DNA of 64,000 nucleotides from positions 124,001-188,000 of the forward strand of contig CAXBNI010000004.1 in NCBI GenBank assembly GCA_963977105.1. Reading direction: 5' to 3'. The position numbers and the translations under genes are program-made. The notes beneath the pieces are model-generated. The model saw nothing but the letters and a program-made list of their open reading frames with translations, was not told the origin of the DNA and ran no database searches. This stretch comes from UBA2705 sp963977105 (GTDB lineage: Bacteria > Pseudomonadota > Alphaproteobacteria > Micavibrionales > Micavibrionaceae). Below, one piece after another: positions 52,579-60,986 of this stretch (positions are counted from its first letter, which is position 1; each line of letters opens with the position of its first letter).

Positions 52579-52704
52579 ATGGAAACGATGCATAATAAAA
52601 AGAATACAATTCGTACGTCAATATATAGCAATAAGAAAATTATTGCTTCGATTACAACAGTAAAAGCTCTTGGGCGTATTAAGCCCATCGACAAAGCTGT
52701 TTAA
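52579..52704 (+). CDS. Possible small basic protein, 41 aa
   Basis: A 41-codon frame (METMHNKKNTIRTSIYSNKK at the start, ending KPIDKAV) is preceded by AGGGATG and followed after 20 nt by a strong terminator. The protein is very basic. Its own terminator supports it as a transcribed unit, but coding is unproven. A small RNA is an alternative. Confidence 0.45.
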   Translation: METMHNKKNTIRTSIYSNKKIIASITTVKALGRIKPIDKAV

Positions 52705-52723
52705 AGTAAAATAGATATAATAG

Positions 52724-52752
52724 TAAAAAGCGCCCTTTGAGGCGCTTTTTTA
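52724..52752. terminator. Bidirectional terminator
   Basis: The stem AAAAGCGCC / GGCGCTTTT with a 6-nt loop serves the small ORF on the plus strand and the DUF983 gene on the minus strand. Confidence 0.85.
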
Positions 52753-52792
52753 TGTGCTGTCTAATGTTTTGGATTGTTCGCTTGTGGCTTAG

Positions 52793-53218
52793 CTAAGCTC
52801 TGGGTGGTGGGTTTTTATCCCAGTCGCTTGTACGGAAGCGGTACTGCAGCGCAATGACTAAAGCTTTTATAGGTTTTAGCGCCCAAAGAGTAATGATAAG
52901 CCCGAGTGTGCCCCATACGGCAACGTGTAGCCAAGTTGGCCAGCCAACCTTGACCTCCACAATTAAGGCTAACGGCACAAGCAGGAAACCTAGAATAAAT
53001 ATAAGAAACACTGCAGGGCCATCTGCACTATCGCTGCGGGTCAAATCAAGGCCGCATGAGGTACAATTTTCTTCAAGATCAAAATTAAAGAGACCTTGTT
53101 TAAAAATACCGCTTTTATTACATTTGGGGCAGCGACAAAACAGCGCCGTCTTAATTAATTTTAAGACGGCGCCCGTTTCATTTTGGTCTTCTGTATCTTT
53201 TTTATTGTGCTCGTTCAT
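52793..53218 (-). CDS. DUF983 zinc-ribbon membrane protein
   Basis: This 141-aa protein has two CxxC pairs (C30/C33 and C52/C55) forming a zinc ribbon, then SDSADGPAVFLIFILGF and two membrane helices. DUF983 genes lie in cytochrome oxidase operons across Alphaproteobacteria. Function is unproven, possibly in oxidase assembly. It is 17 nt downstream of coxC. Confidence 0.9.
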   Translation of the reverse strand: MNEHNKKDTEDQNETGAVLKLIKTALFCRCPKCNKSGIFKQGLFNFDLEENCTSCGLDLTRSDSADGPAVFLIFILGFLLVPLALIVEVKVGWPTWLHVAVWGTLGLIITLWALKPIKALVIALQYRFRTSDWDKNPPPRA

Positions 53219-53235
53219 TGTACAGATAATCTTTC

Positions 53236-54138
53236 TTAATGTCCGGTAATTTGGGCTATGGCGCTAGGGTCGCCGATGCCGATTTTATTGCCCCACCAGT
53301 AAATGGCGATAAATAGGAACAGCCAGACAACATCGACAAAATGCCAATACCATGCGGCGGCCTCAAAGCCGAAATGACGCTCTTTGGTGAAGTGACCTTG
53401 AATGGAGCGTAGCCAGCAGACAGCGAGGAATAACGTGCCAACTAAAACGTGGAAGCCGTGGAAACCTGTCGCCATATAAAATGATGATTGGTAGATACCG
53501 CCTTTAAAAGCAAACTCAGCATGATGGTATTCGTACACTTGGAAGAGTAAGAAAATAATGCCAAGCACGACAGTAATGCCCAGTGCGCGGCTCATTTCCT
53601 GCTGTTTGCCTTCGATAATGGCGTGGTGCGCCCATGTTACTGTTGTACCAGAAAGCAGCAAGATCATCGTCATCATTAAGGGCAGGTCAAAAGGTTCGAT
53701 AATGTGAATTTGTGGTGGTGGCCAGATGCCTGATGTGTATTCAACGCGCAAGTATTGCTGTACTTCGCCCGAAAATAAGGACGCATCAAAGAACGCCCAA
53801 AAGAAGGCAACGAAGAACATCACTTCTGATGCGATAAACAGTAACATACCATAGCGAAAGCCGATGGCTGCGATTTCTGTATGTGCTTTTTCAACAACCG
53901 ATTCAAAAATAACATCTTTCCACCAGAAAAACATTACGCAGAGAATAGCTAACACGCCGATGATTGGGCCAAATAAGCCGACTTCTATGCTGCCGATTTT
54001 TGCTTGGTGCATAAATAAAATCATGCCTGTCGCAAAAATGCCACCCGCAAGCGCCCCCATTAAAGGCCAGATGCTTGGGTTAACCAAGTGAAAAGGATGC
54101 GGTTTGCCCGTTGTAGTGTATTCGATTTCTTCAGCCAT
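53236..54138 (-). CDS. ctaE: Cytochrome c oxidase subunit III
   Basis: This 300-aa subunit of the aa3-type oxidase has seven hydrophobic helices. Typical segments are HPFHLVNPSIWPLMGALAG, FGLGMLLFIASEVMFF-like FRYGMLLFIASEVMFFVAFFWAF, and the C-terminal WYWHFVDVVWLFLFIAIYWWG. Its neighbours are DUF983 downstream and cox11/ctaG upstream, but ctaC, ctaD and ctaB are not in this window. Confidence 0.96.
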   Translation of the reverse strand: MAEEIEYTTTGKPHPFHLVNPSIWPLMGALAGGIFATGMILFMHQAKIGSIEVGLFGPIIGVLAILCVMFFWWKDVIFESVVEKAHTEIAAIGFRYGMLLFIASEVMFFVAFFWAFFDASLFSGEVQQYLRVEYTSGIWPPPQIHIIEPFDLPLMMTMILLLSGTTVTWAHHAIIEGKQQEMSRALGITVVLGIIFLLFQVYEYHHAEFAFKGGIYQSSFYMATGFHGFHVLVGTLFLAVCWLRSIQGHFTKERHFGFEAAAWYWHFVDVVWLFLFIAIYWWGNKIGIGDPSAIAQITGH

Positions 54139-54275
54139 TCTCGTCTATTCCTGATTTTAGAAAAATTTTAGATTGTTATGCGCGTTTATAATAAAACAAT
54201 TCGACTCATAAAACCATAAAGATAATAAAATAACAATATGGCATTTAAAAGCGAGCCTAAACCCCGCGTCATTGC

Positions 54276-54878
54276 TTACTCGGCCTCGTAGAATTCTTCC
54301 ATTGCTGCGTCCAAGGCATCGGATTCTGCGCGATAGAATGTATAAGAAAGTGTAATGAGGCTGACGTCCTTCATGTGGGGGTCATCATCAAAAGACGGGT
54401 CAATATAGAATAAGACCGGCATCTGTACTTCTTGGTTTGGCTGTAAAATTTGTTCGCCAAAACAAAAACATTCGATTTTGTGAAAATACTTTCCTGCCTT
54501 TAGTGGTGTGACGTTATACAAAGCGGTACCGGCGCTGGGCTTGTCATCGTTGCTTTTGGCAACAAAATGAGTCAGGCCTTGTGCGCCGACGTTTACGGTG
54601 GTGGTGTGTTCACCGGCGCGAAAATCCCAATATAGATTGTGGTTTATATCTGCGCTGAAATTCACGCGTATTGTACGTTCACGGATTTTGTCTGTTGCTG
54701 GCGCGGATTCAGAAAATTGCGTCGTCCCGCCAAAGCCTGTGACCTGACAGAATATCGAATAAAGCGGTACAGAGGCATAGGCAAGGCCAACCATAATAAA
54801 GACCGCTAAGAAAACGCCGCGGGCGAGCCGCTTGTTCTTTTGGGCGATATCTTCTTTTGCTGGGTGATCTGGGCTCAT
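54276..54878 (-). CDS. ctaG: Cytochrome c oxidase assembly protein CtaG/Cox11
   Basis: This membrane-anchored copper protein of about 200 aa delivers copper to the CuB site. One helix (about 20-40) is followed by VPLYSIFCQVTGFGG with C44, and the copper motif CFCF at 137-140. The ATG at 54878 is chosen because GGAGAAG precedes it. Longer frames would overlap the upstream gene. Confidence 0.95.
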   Translation of the reverse strand: MSPDHPAKEDIAQKNKRLARGVFLAVFIMVGLAYASVPLYSIFCQVTGFGGTTQFSESAPATDKIRERTIRVNFSADINHNLYWDFRAGEHTTTVNVGAQGLTHFVAKSNDDKPSAGTALYNVTPLKAGKYFHKIECFCFGEQILQPNQEVQMPVLFYIDPSFDDDPHMKDVSLITLSYTFYRAESDALDAAMEEFYEAE

Positions 54879-54879
54879 T

Positions 54880-55182
54880 TTACTTCTCCGTTTTGGTGCG
54901 CGCTCTTTCTTCATGCATATCGCGCAAAATGAGCTTGTATTGGCGGTCTTTACCAAAGCCGTTATGAAGCAAGCGGTCGAGGACGTATATCGAAACCAGA
55001 ACGCTCGATATCAGCATGATGGCCTTGCCGCCGATTTCGGCTAGTTGCGGGATGCCTGCAAGCTGGGCTGCTGCGCCCCATAAAATTGATAATACCCCGC
55101 CAATGATCAAATAACCCGGCACGACGCGCCATGTAATGGCCCACCAAAGGAGGAGAGATTGTTTTAAGCGGGGCGTAAGCAT
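54880..55182 (-). CDS. Small membrane protein upstream of ctaG
   Basis: This 100-aa protein has two hydrophobic helices (about 15-38 and 50-68) and a charged C-terminal tail. I do not recognise the family, but small unnamed membrane proteins in this position are common in cytochrome oxidase operons. Its stop lies 1 nt before the ctaG start, so the two are co-translated. Confidence 0.7.
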   Translation of the reverse strand: MLTPRLKQSLLLWWAITWRVVPGYLIIGGVLSILWGAAAQLAGIPQLAEIGGKAIMLISSVLVSIYVLDRLLHNGFGKDRQYKLILRDMHEERARTKTEK

Positions 55183-55240
55183 TTTTTAATCCTGACTACT
55201 CTTTATTCTTTTTGCTGCCTTCGCAGTATCTGCAGATAGC

Positions 55241-56356
55241 TTAAGGCTGGCTGATCAGTTTGGCAATATCAATAAAGGCTTGATTTGCACTGGGCTGACC
55301 CTTGTCTGCCGATTGGCGTATGGCTATATCGAGCGGGATCGCGCCCAAGAACGCAATGCCAATGGCCGCAGCCTGTTCTTTTGCACCATCATGACCAAAG
55401 ATTGGCGTGTTTTCGCCGCATTTAGGGCAGGTAAAAACGGACATGTTCTCAATGATGCCACTAATCGGGACATCTGTTTTTTTGTACATTTCGAGGCCTT
55501 TGCGTGCGTCAATCAGGGCAAGGTCTTGCGGCGTTGAAACGATAATGGCGCTATCAGGAGGCATTTTCTGCGCTAAGGTTAATTGCGCATCGCCTGTGCC
55601 GGGTGGCATGTCGATAATCAGATAATCAAGCCCGTCCCAGTCAACGTCGCGGAATAATTGAACGATAGCGCTTTGTACCATCGGTCCGCGCCAAATTAGT
55701 GGACTTTCCTCGCCGACTAAAAACCCCATCGACATGATTTTTAGGCCATGCGCCTGTGGCGGGATAATTTTACCGTTTTCGTTTGTGTCTGGCTTGCTGT
55801 TTGAAAAATCAATACCGGTTAGACCGCTAAGGCGCGGCTGTGATGGGCCGTATATATCGGCATCAAGCAACCCAACTTTATAACCTAGGTCTTTGAGCGC
55901 AATCGCGAGATTAAATGACACGGTTGATTTGCCGACGCCGCCTTTCCCTGACGAAATCGCAATCATGTGTTTGACGTCTGGGCGCACAAGCGGGGGCGTT
56001 GGCGGCGTTTTTTTTGCCTGCATTTGCGGCGCAGGTTTTAGGCCTGATTGTGCTTGCGGCGCAGCTTGACTCTCTTGTGATGGGGTTTCCGCGGTTAGGA
56101 TGACCTGCGCGCTCTGTATGCCTTTAATTTCACGTAGTTTTGATTCGGTGTTGATACGTATGTTTTCAAAATCAGCGGCTTTTGCCGGATCAATTTCAAG
56201 AATACAAATAATATTCTTATTTTCGATTGTGATATTTGACACACGCTTGTTAGAAACTATATCGCCTTGACCGCTAGGGTCGGCAATGGTTGCAAGCATG
56301 GCGTATATGTTTTCTTCGCTTGGCTTTGCGGCTAATTTAGATGCGAATTTCCACAT
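55241..56356 (-). CDS. Mrp/NBP35 family iron-sulfur carrier ATPase
   Basis: This P-loop ATPase of about 371 aa delivers iron-sulfur clusters. An N-terminal MIP18/DUF59-like domain (about 1-95) is joined by a Gln/Ala/Pro-rich linker (about 96-130) to the ATPase with SGKGGVGKSTVSFN, DADIYGPSQPRL and DMPPGTGDAQLT. The CPKC pair lies before the end and would hold the bridging cluster. The ATG at 56356 has AAAGG 10 nt upstream. It is divergent from hflK. Confidence 0.94.
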   Translation of the reverse strand: MWKFASKLAAKPSEENIYAMLATIADPSGQGDIVSNKRVSNITIENKNIICILEIDPAKAADFENIRINTESKLREIKGIQSAQVILTAETPSQESQAAPQAQSGLKPAPQMQAKKTPPTPPLVRPDVKHMIAISSGKGGVGKSTVSFNLAIALKDLGYKVGLLDADIYGPSQPRLSGLTGIDFSNSKPDTNENGKIIPPQAHGLKIMSMGFLVGEESPLIWRGPMVQSAIVQLFRDVDWDGLDYLIIDMPPGTGDAQLTLAQKMPPDSAIIVSTPQDLALIDARKGLEMYKKTDVPISGIIENMSVFTCPKCGENTPIFGHDGAKEQAAAIGIAFLGAIPLDIAIRQSADKGQPSANQAFIDIAKLISQP

Positions 56357-56457
56357 ATGGATATTGCCTTTCTTGATAAAAACGATATTGTTATCTCTGC
56401 ACAATTTTTAATAAGGTAGTTTTTTGTAAATTGCAATCTAGTTAAGGACCAATAAAT

Positions 56458-57639
56458 ATGTCGGACAACAACACGCCTCCCTATAATGGAAATGAAAATC
56501 CTGATATTCACATGATGGGTGACCACAAGAACCCTTGGGGGAATGGCGGCAATAGCGGCGGCAATAAAGGCGGTTCTGGCGGCGGTCGTCGTGGCGGCGG
56601 TGGCTCATGGGGCGGCGGCGGCGGTGATGTTCCTCCGGATCTAGAAGAGCTTTTGAAAAAAGCACAAAAGAATTTAAATGATGTTCTGCCGGGTAACCTT
56701 GGCGGCGGGAAATTTATCGCGCTGCTAATCTTAGTTGCGGCGGCGCTATGGGGCCTGACGGGTTTTTACACTTTGCAGCCAGCGCAGCATGGCGTTGTAA
56801 CAACGTTTGGTCAATTCACCCGCACGCAAGAACAAGCTGGTCTACAATATCGTTTGCCTTGGCCAATTCAGGCCGCAATTGTTGTTGATGTTGAAAATGA
56901 GCGCCGTATTCAAATTGGCCGTCAAGACGCAGCGAAACGTTATAGCTCAAAAGGTTCAACGGCAGCCGAAATGAAATCTGAAAGCGCGATGCTTACAGGC
57001 GACGAAAATATTGTTGATATTGACTTTGTTGTGTTGTGGAAAATTTCGAGCGCAAAAGACTTCTTGTTCAAAATTCGTGACCCTGAATCAACAATCCGTA
57101 TTGTTGCACAAAGCGCGATGCGTGAGATTATTGGCCGTACAGATATTCAGCCCGTTTTAACTGATGCGCGTGGTAGCATTCAGCGTGATACACGTGTGTT
57201 AATGCAGAAAATGCTGGATGAGTATGAAGCTGGCGTCGAAATTAACGGTGTTCAGCTGCAAAAAGTTGACCCGCCTGCGCCAGTCGTTGATGCGTTTAAC
57301 GAGGTACAGCGTGCGCGTCAAGAAAAAGAACAATTCAGAAACCAAGCTGAAGCTTACCGCAATGACATCATCCCGCGTGCACGCGGTGAGTCTGAAAAGT
57401 TGCGTCAAGCGGCTGCGGCGTATAAAGAAGAAGTCATTAACCGCGCCAAAGGTGATGCGGATCGTTTCCAGTCTGTTTACGCGGCGTATAAAGAATCCAA
57501 AGTGGTGACCGCGAAGCGTATTTACCTTGAAACGATGGAAGAAATTCTGCAAAGCACAAATAATATAGTTATCGATCCGAGTCAGAAGGGCTCTAACATT
57601 TTGCCTTACCTGCCCCTTGATAAAATGGGCAAGAAGTAA
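56458..57639 (+). CDS. hflK: FtsH modulator HflK
   Basis: This 393-aa membrane protein is part of the HflKC complex that regulates the FtsH protease. A long glycine-rich N-terminus (about 30-65) precedes one membrane helix (about 86-105) and an SPFH/band 7 domain (FYTLQPAQHGVVTTFGQF onward). Coiled-coil repeats with GESEKLRQAAAAYKEEVINRAKGDADRF follow. It starts the hflK-hflC-degP unit. Confidence 0.96.
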   Translation: MSDNNTPPYNGNENPDIHMMGDHKNPWGNGGNSGGNKGGSGGGRRGGGGSWGGGGGDVPPDLEELLKKAQKNLNDVLPGNLGGGKFIALLILVAAALWGLTGFYTLQPAQHGVVTTFGQFTRTQEQAGLQYRLPWPIQAAIVVDVENERRIQIGRQDAAKRYSSKGSTAAEMKSESAMLTGDENIVDIDFVVLWKISSAKDFLFKIRDPESTIRIVAQSAMREIIGRTDIQPVLTDARGSIQRDTRVLMQKMLDEYEAGVEINGVQLQKVDPPAPVVDAFNEVQRARQEKEQFRNQAEAYRNDIIPRARGESEKLRQAAAAYKEEVINRAKGDADRFQSVYAAYKESKVVTAKRIYLETMEEILQSTNNIVIDPSQKGSNILPYLPLDKMGKK

Positions 57640-57671
57640 GCGAACACATAGAGTTATAGGAGTTTAAGTTC

Positions 57672-58544
57672 ATGGGAAAATTAGGTATTAGCCTTGTAGG
57701 TATTCTGGCGGTCGTTTTGTTAACGTTCTCAGGTGCCGTATTTACAGTACAAGAAACGCAGCAAGTTCTTGTTTTACAATTTGGTGATGTGAAAGGTCGC
57801 ATAGATAAGCCGGGTATTCACTTTAAGTTGCCAATATTGCAGCAATTACGCGTTTTTGAAAAACGAATTCTGAATGTTGATCCACCTGCAGAAGAAGTGC
57901 TGCTGGCGGACCAAAAGCGTTTGGTTGTCGACACCTTTGCCCGTTACCGCATTGCGGACATGTTGAAATATTACCAAACACTGTCAACAGAAACAGCAGC
58001 TGTGCAGCGTATGAATACGATTATTAATGCATCATTGCGTGGCGTATTGGGTACAACAACTTTGGTCGATGTTTTGTCTGTTGAGCGTGATAACTTGATG
58101 AAAAAGATTCAAGAAGAAGTCAATGAAGAAACTGACCGTTTCGGTATCGAAATTGTTGATGTGCGTATTGTCCGCGCGGATTTACCAATACAGGTAACGC
58201 AGTCAACATATAACAGAATGCAGTCGGAACGTGAACGCGAAGCAAAAGAAGCGCGCGCACAGGGTGAAGAACTCGCATTGAAAATTCGCTCACTTGCCGA
58301 TAAAGAACGCACAGTCTTGATTTCAGAAGCGCGCCGCGATTCCGAGATCGCGCGTGGTAATGGCGATAAAGAAGCGATCCGCATTTATGCAGAGGCTTTT
58401 GGCCAAGACGCTGAATTCTACGAGTTCTACCGTACTATGGAAGCCTATAAAAAAGCGCTTAAAAATGGCGGAACCACTATGGTTCTTTCACCAGATAGCG
58501 ACTTCTTCAAATACATCGCATCTGATGATGGTAAAAGAAAATAA
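57672..58544 (+). CDS. hflC: FtsH modulator HflC
   Basis: This 290-aa SPFH protein is the partner of HflK. An N-terminal membrane helix is followed by FTVQETQQVLVLQFGDVKG, the family band 7 core with ADQKRLVVDTFARYRI, and a C-terminal coiled-coil with RSLADKERTVLISEARRDSE. AGGAG precedes the ATG. It lies 32 nt after hflK. Confidence 0.96.
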   Translation: MGKLGISLVGILAVVLLTFSGAVFTVQETQQVLVLQFGDVKGRIDKPGIHFKLPILQQLRVFEKRILNVDPPAEEVLLADQKRLVVDTFARYRIADMLKYYQTLSTETAAVQRMNTIINASLRGVLGTTTLVDVLSVERDNLMKKIQEEVNEETDRFGIEIVDVRIVRADLPIQVTQSTYNRMQSEREREAKEARAQGEELALKIRSLADKERTVLISEARRDSEIARGNGDKEAIRIYAEAFGQDAEFYEFYRTMEAYKKALKNGGTTMVLSPDSDFFKYIASDDGKRK

Positions 58545-58558
58545 GTTAAACGTTTAAC
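58545..58558. promoter_or_regulatory. Perfect 14-bp palindrome before degP
   Basis: GTTAAACGTTTAAC is a perfect dyad with a CG centre, located just after hflC and 26 nt before the degP start. It could be an operator for a local regulator, or chance in AT-rich DNA. Confidence 0.35.
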
Positions 58559-58583
58559 CACTGACTTACTAAAGGAGTTTATG

Positions 58584-60131
58584 ATGTTAAAATCAAAGCT
58601 GTATTTAGCCGTGGCTGCGGCGTCTGTTTTACTTGTGTCCCATGTGCCGACGCATAATGCTGCAGCGAAAAGCCCCCGCGTGAATGCTGAAGGCCAAGTG
58701 GAGAGCTTTGCGGACTTATCAGCGCGCTTGCTGCCAAGCGTTGTCAACATTGCGACTACGCAAAAGGTCGAAGAATTAGAAAACATGCCGCAAATGCCTG
58801 ATTTTCCACCAGGCTCACCTTTTGAAGATTTCTTTGAAGAGTTTATGGATCGCCATCGCGGCTCACCTGAAAATGCGCCAAGCTCACTAGGTTCTGGTTT
58901 TATTATTGATGCTGAAAAAGGCTATGTGATTACCAATAACCACGTGATTGCTAATTCAGAAGAAATTCATGTCATCTTGCATAACGATGAATCTGTTGAC
59001 GCAAAATTAATCGGGGTTGATGAAAAAACCGATATTGCTGTTTTACAGATAGACCCAGCCGGTCGTGATTTAAAGGCTGTGGGCTTCGGCGATAGCGCCG
59101 TGATGCGTATTGGTGACTGGGTCCTTGCGATTGGTAACCCGTTCGGTCTTGGCGGCACGGTGACTGCAGGCATTATCTCTGCGCGCAGCCGTGATATTCA
59201 GGCCGGTCCTTATGATGACTTCATCCAAACGGATGCGTCAATTAACCGCGGTAATAGCGGCGGGCCCATGTTTAATACGCATGGCGAAGTAATCGGTATT
59301 AATACGGCGATTTATTCACCGACTGGCGGGTCGGTCGGCATTGGCTTTGCGATACCATCAAATTTGGCGAAACCGGTAATTAACCAGTTGTTGGAATTCG
59401 GCCGTACACGCCGCGGCTGGCTTGGTGTGCGTATTCAAGGTGTTAGTGAAGAGATCGCAGAATCGCTTGGTTTAAGCACTGCGCGTGGCGCATTGGTCGC
59501 ATCAATAAGCGAAGGTAGCCCTGCGCAAGATGCGGGCTTTGAGGCTGGTGATATCATTCTGAATTTTAATGATCGCCCCTTAGATGAGATGAAAGACTTG
59601 CCAAGAATGGTTGCTGAGACGCCAATCGATAGTAAAGTTAAAGTCGTTTTGTGGCGTGATGGTAAAGAAAAAACCGTAAAAGTTAAAATCGGCGAGCTTG
59701 AAAAAGCGGAAGAAGAAGGCAAACTAGAAGATACTCAGGAGCCACAAATAGAGAATAACGGCCTTGATGTTGAGGTCTTTGGTTTAACGCTAGCGCCAAT
59801 AACGCCTGCGCTGCGTGATCAGTTTGGCTATGGCGATGAACTTAAAGGTGTTTTTATCGCTGCCGTTGCACCAAACAGCATCGCTGACCGTCAAGGGCTT
59901 TCAACTGGTGACGTTATAATAGAGGTCGACCAGAAAGAAGTCTCATCAGCGAAGCAAGTGCAGGCCGCAGTCAAACGATTGCAAAAAGCCAAAAGTAAAG
60001 CGGCGCTGATGCTTATTAATACGCAAGGCCAAGGTCGAGTGCGTTTTGTGGCTTTGAAATTCCCGACGCAAGATGATGCGAAAAAGAGTGATGACGATAA
60101 AAAAGCCAGTGATGATAAGCAAAGTAAATAA
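58584..60131 (+). CDS. degP: Periplasmic serine endoprotease DegP/HtrA family
   Basis: This protease/chaperone of about 515 aa carries out envelope quality control. A signal peptide (cleavage near NAAA) precedes the trypsin-like domain with catalytic H120 (TNNHVI), D150 (KTDIAV) and S225 (GNSGGP). Two PDZ domains follow (about 300-385 and 415-495), and the C-terminal tail is lysine-rich. The ATG at 58584 has AAAGGAG 6 nt upstream. An adjacent ATG 3 nt earlier is possible. It continues the hflK-hflC unit, and a P-loop gene follows 3 nt later. Confidence 0.95.
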   Translation: MLKSKLYLAVAAASVLLVSHVPTHNAAAKSPRVNAEGQVESFADLSARLLPSVVNIATTQKVEELENMPQMPDFPPGSPFEDFFEEFMDRHRGSPENAPSSLGSGFIIDAEKGYVITNNHVIANSEEIHVILHNDESVDAKLIGVDEKTDIAVLQIDPAGRDLKAVGFGDSAVMRIGDWVLAIGNPFGLGGTVTAGIISARSRDIQAGPYDDFIQTDASINRGNSGGPMFNTHGEVIGINTAIYSPTGGSVGIGFAIPSNLAKPVINQLLEFGRTRRGWLGVRIQGVSEEIAESLGLSTARGALVASISEGSPAQDAGFEAGDIILNFNDRPLDEMKDLPRMVAETPIDSKVKVVLWRDGKEKTVKVKIGELEKAEEEGKLEDTQEPQIENNGLDVEVFGLTLAPITPALRDQFGYGDELKGVFIAAVAPNSIADRQGLSTGDVIIEVDQKEVSSAKQVQAAVKRLQKAKSKAALMLINTQGQGRVRFVALKFPTQDDAKKSDDDKKASDDKQSK

Positions 60132-60134
60132 GCC

Positions 60135-60617
60135 ATGACCCAAGGGCCCAGCACTATAAAGTCTAAAAAAATTATAGTGATTGGCTCTCCGGGCGCGGGC
60201 AAAACAACCTATGCAAAGCGGCTGGCCTCGGAAACGGGGCTGCCGCTTTTCCATTTAGATGATATGTTTTGGGCGCCAGGCTGGGTTGAAAAAGGCACAG
60301 CAAGTTTTCGCGGGTCACTTTTTAACGCCATAGGTCAAGATGAATGGATATTAGATGGTAACTACATGTCAACAATGGAAGAGCGGTTAAGCGCAGCTGA
60401 CGCTGTGTTTTTTATTGATGTGCCGTATTGGCTTTGTACATATCGCATCATTAAGCGCTGGCTTTGCCGAGAGGGTCAGCAGGCAGAGGGCTGTCCGCAA
60501 CGTGTTGACCTCGCCTTTATAAAATATGTCGCTTGGGACTTTCCGCGTCGCGATCGGGCGCGGCTTAACGCCATGCTCGCAGCGTTTGCGCGGCGCGGCA
60601 CTGTGCATATTATATGA
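60135..60617 (+). CDS. P-loop nucleotide-binding protein (adenylate-kinase-like)
   Basis: This 160-aa protein has a Walker A motif GSPGAGKTTYAKRLA near 17-31, then PLFHLDDMFWAPGW and WILDGNYMSTMEERL. This pattern matches small nucleotide kinases annotated as topology-modulation or FlaR-type proteins. Actual substrate is unknown. It starts 3 nt after the degP stop and is likely read from the same mRNA. It lacks a clear ribosome binding site and may depend on coupling. Confidence 0.85.
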   Translation: MTQGPSTIKSKKIIVIGSPGAGKTTYAKRLASETGLPLFHLDDMFWAPGWVEKGTASFRGSLFNAIGQDEWILDGNYMSTMEERLSAADAVFFIDVPYWLCTYRIIKRWLCREGQQAEGCPQRVDLAFIKYVAWDFPRRDRARLNAMLAAFARRGTVHII

Positions 60618-60986
60618 GTGTTGATATGGGCCGCGGCGGATATGCGCCCAGCGTGTTGCGCATTTGCAACGCCCGTATTATATAGGGCTGCGCTATATAT
60701 AGGCACAACCTCAGGGGTTTATGCTTGAAGCGGCATCGTTGCAAAAATGTCACAAAATAAAAAATAAGTGATTTTTTTGTCACGCCCCCTGTTGACGGTT
60801 TTGTAAAATCGGCGCTTAATCATTATCAGAACAGAGTAAAACTCTAGTGATTCGTTTTGACGGCACAGAATATTTTGTTTTAGGTTATTGTTTCTTCAGG
60901 CTTTGTTCTCAAAGTTTATAGCTAAGTGTAAAGCGTGAAGAAATCTTAATTGGTGTAAAAAAACTTTTTTGGAGGACTATTTAGTC
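60618..60986. other. Intergenic region with inverted repeats and porin leader
   Basis: This 369-nt gap holds two inverted repeats near its start: GTTGC / GCAAC around 60654-60670 and TATAG / CTATA around 60679-60699. Neither has a T-run. The distal part contains the porin promoter and a long leader. No gene is seen. Confidence 0.55.
60792..60820 (+). promoter_or_regulatory. Putative promoter of the porin gene
   Basis: TTGACG at 60792-60797 is separated by 17 nt from CTTAAT at 60815-60820. This would give a leader of about 160 nt before the porin start, a length suited to small-RNA control, as is common for porins. Confidence 0.45.
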
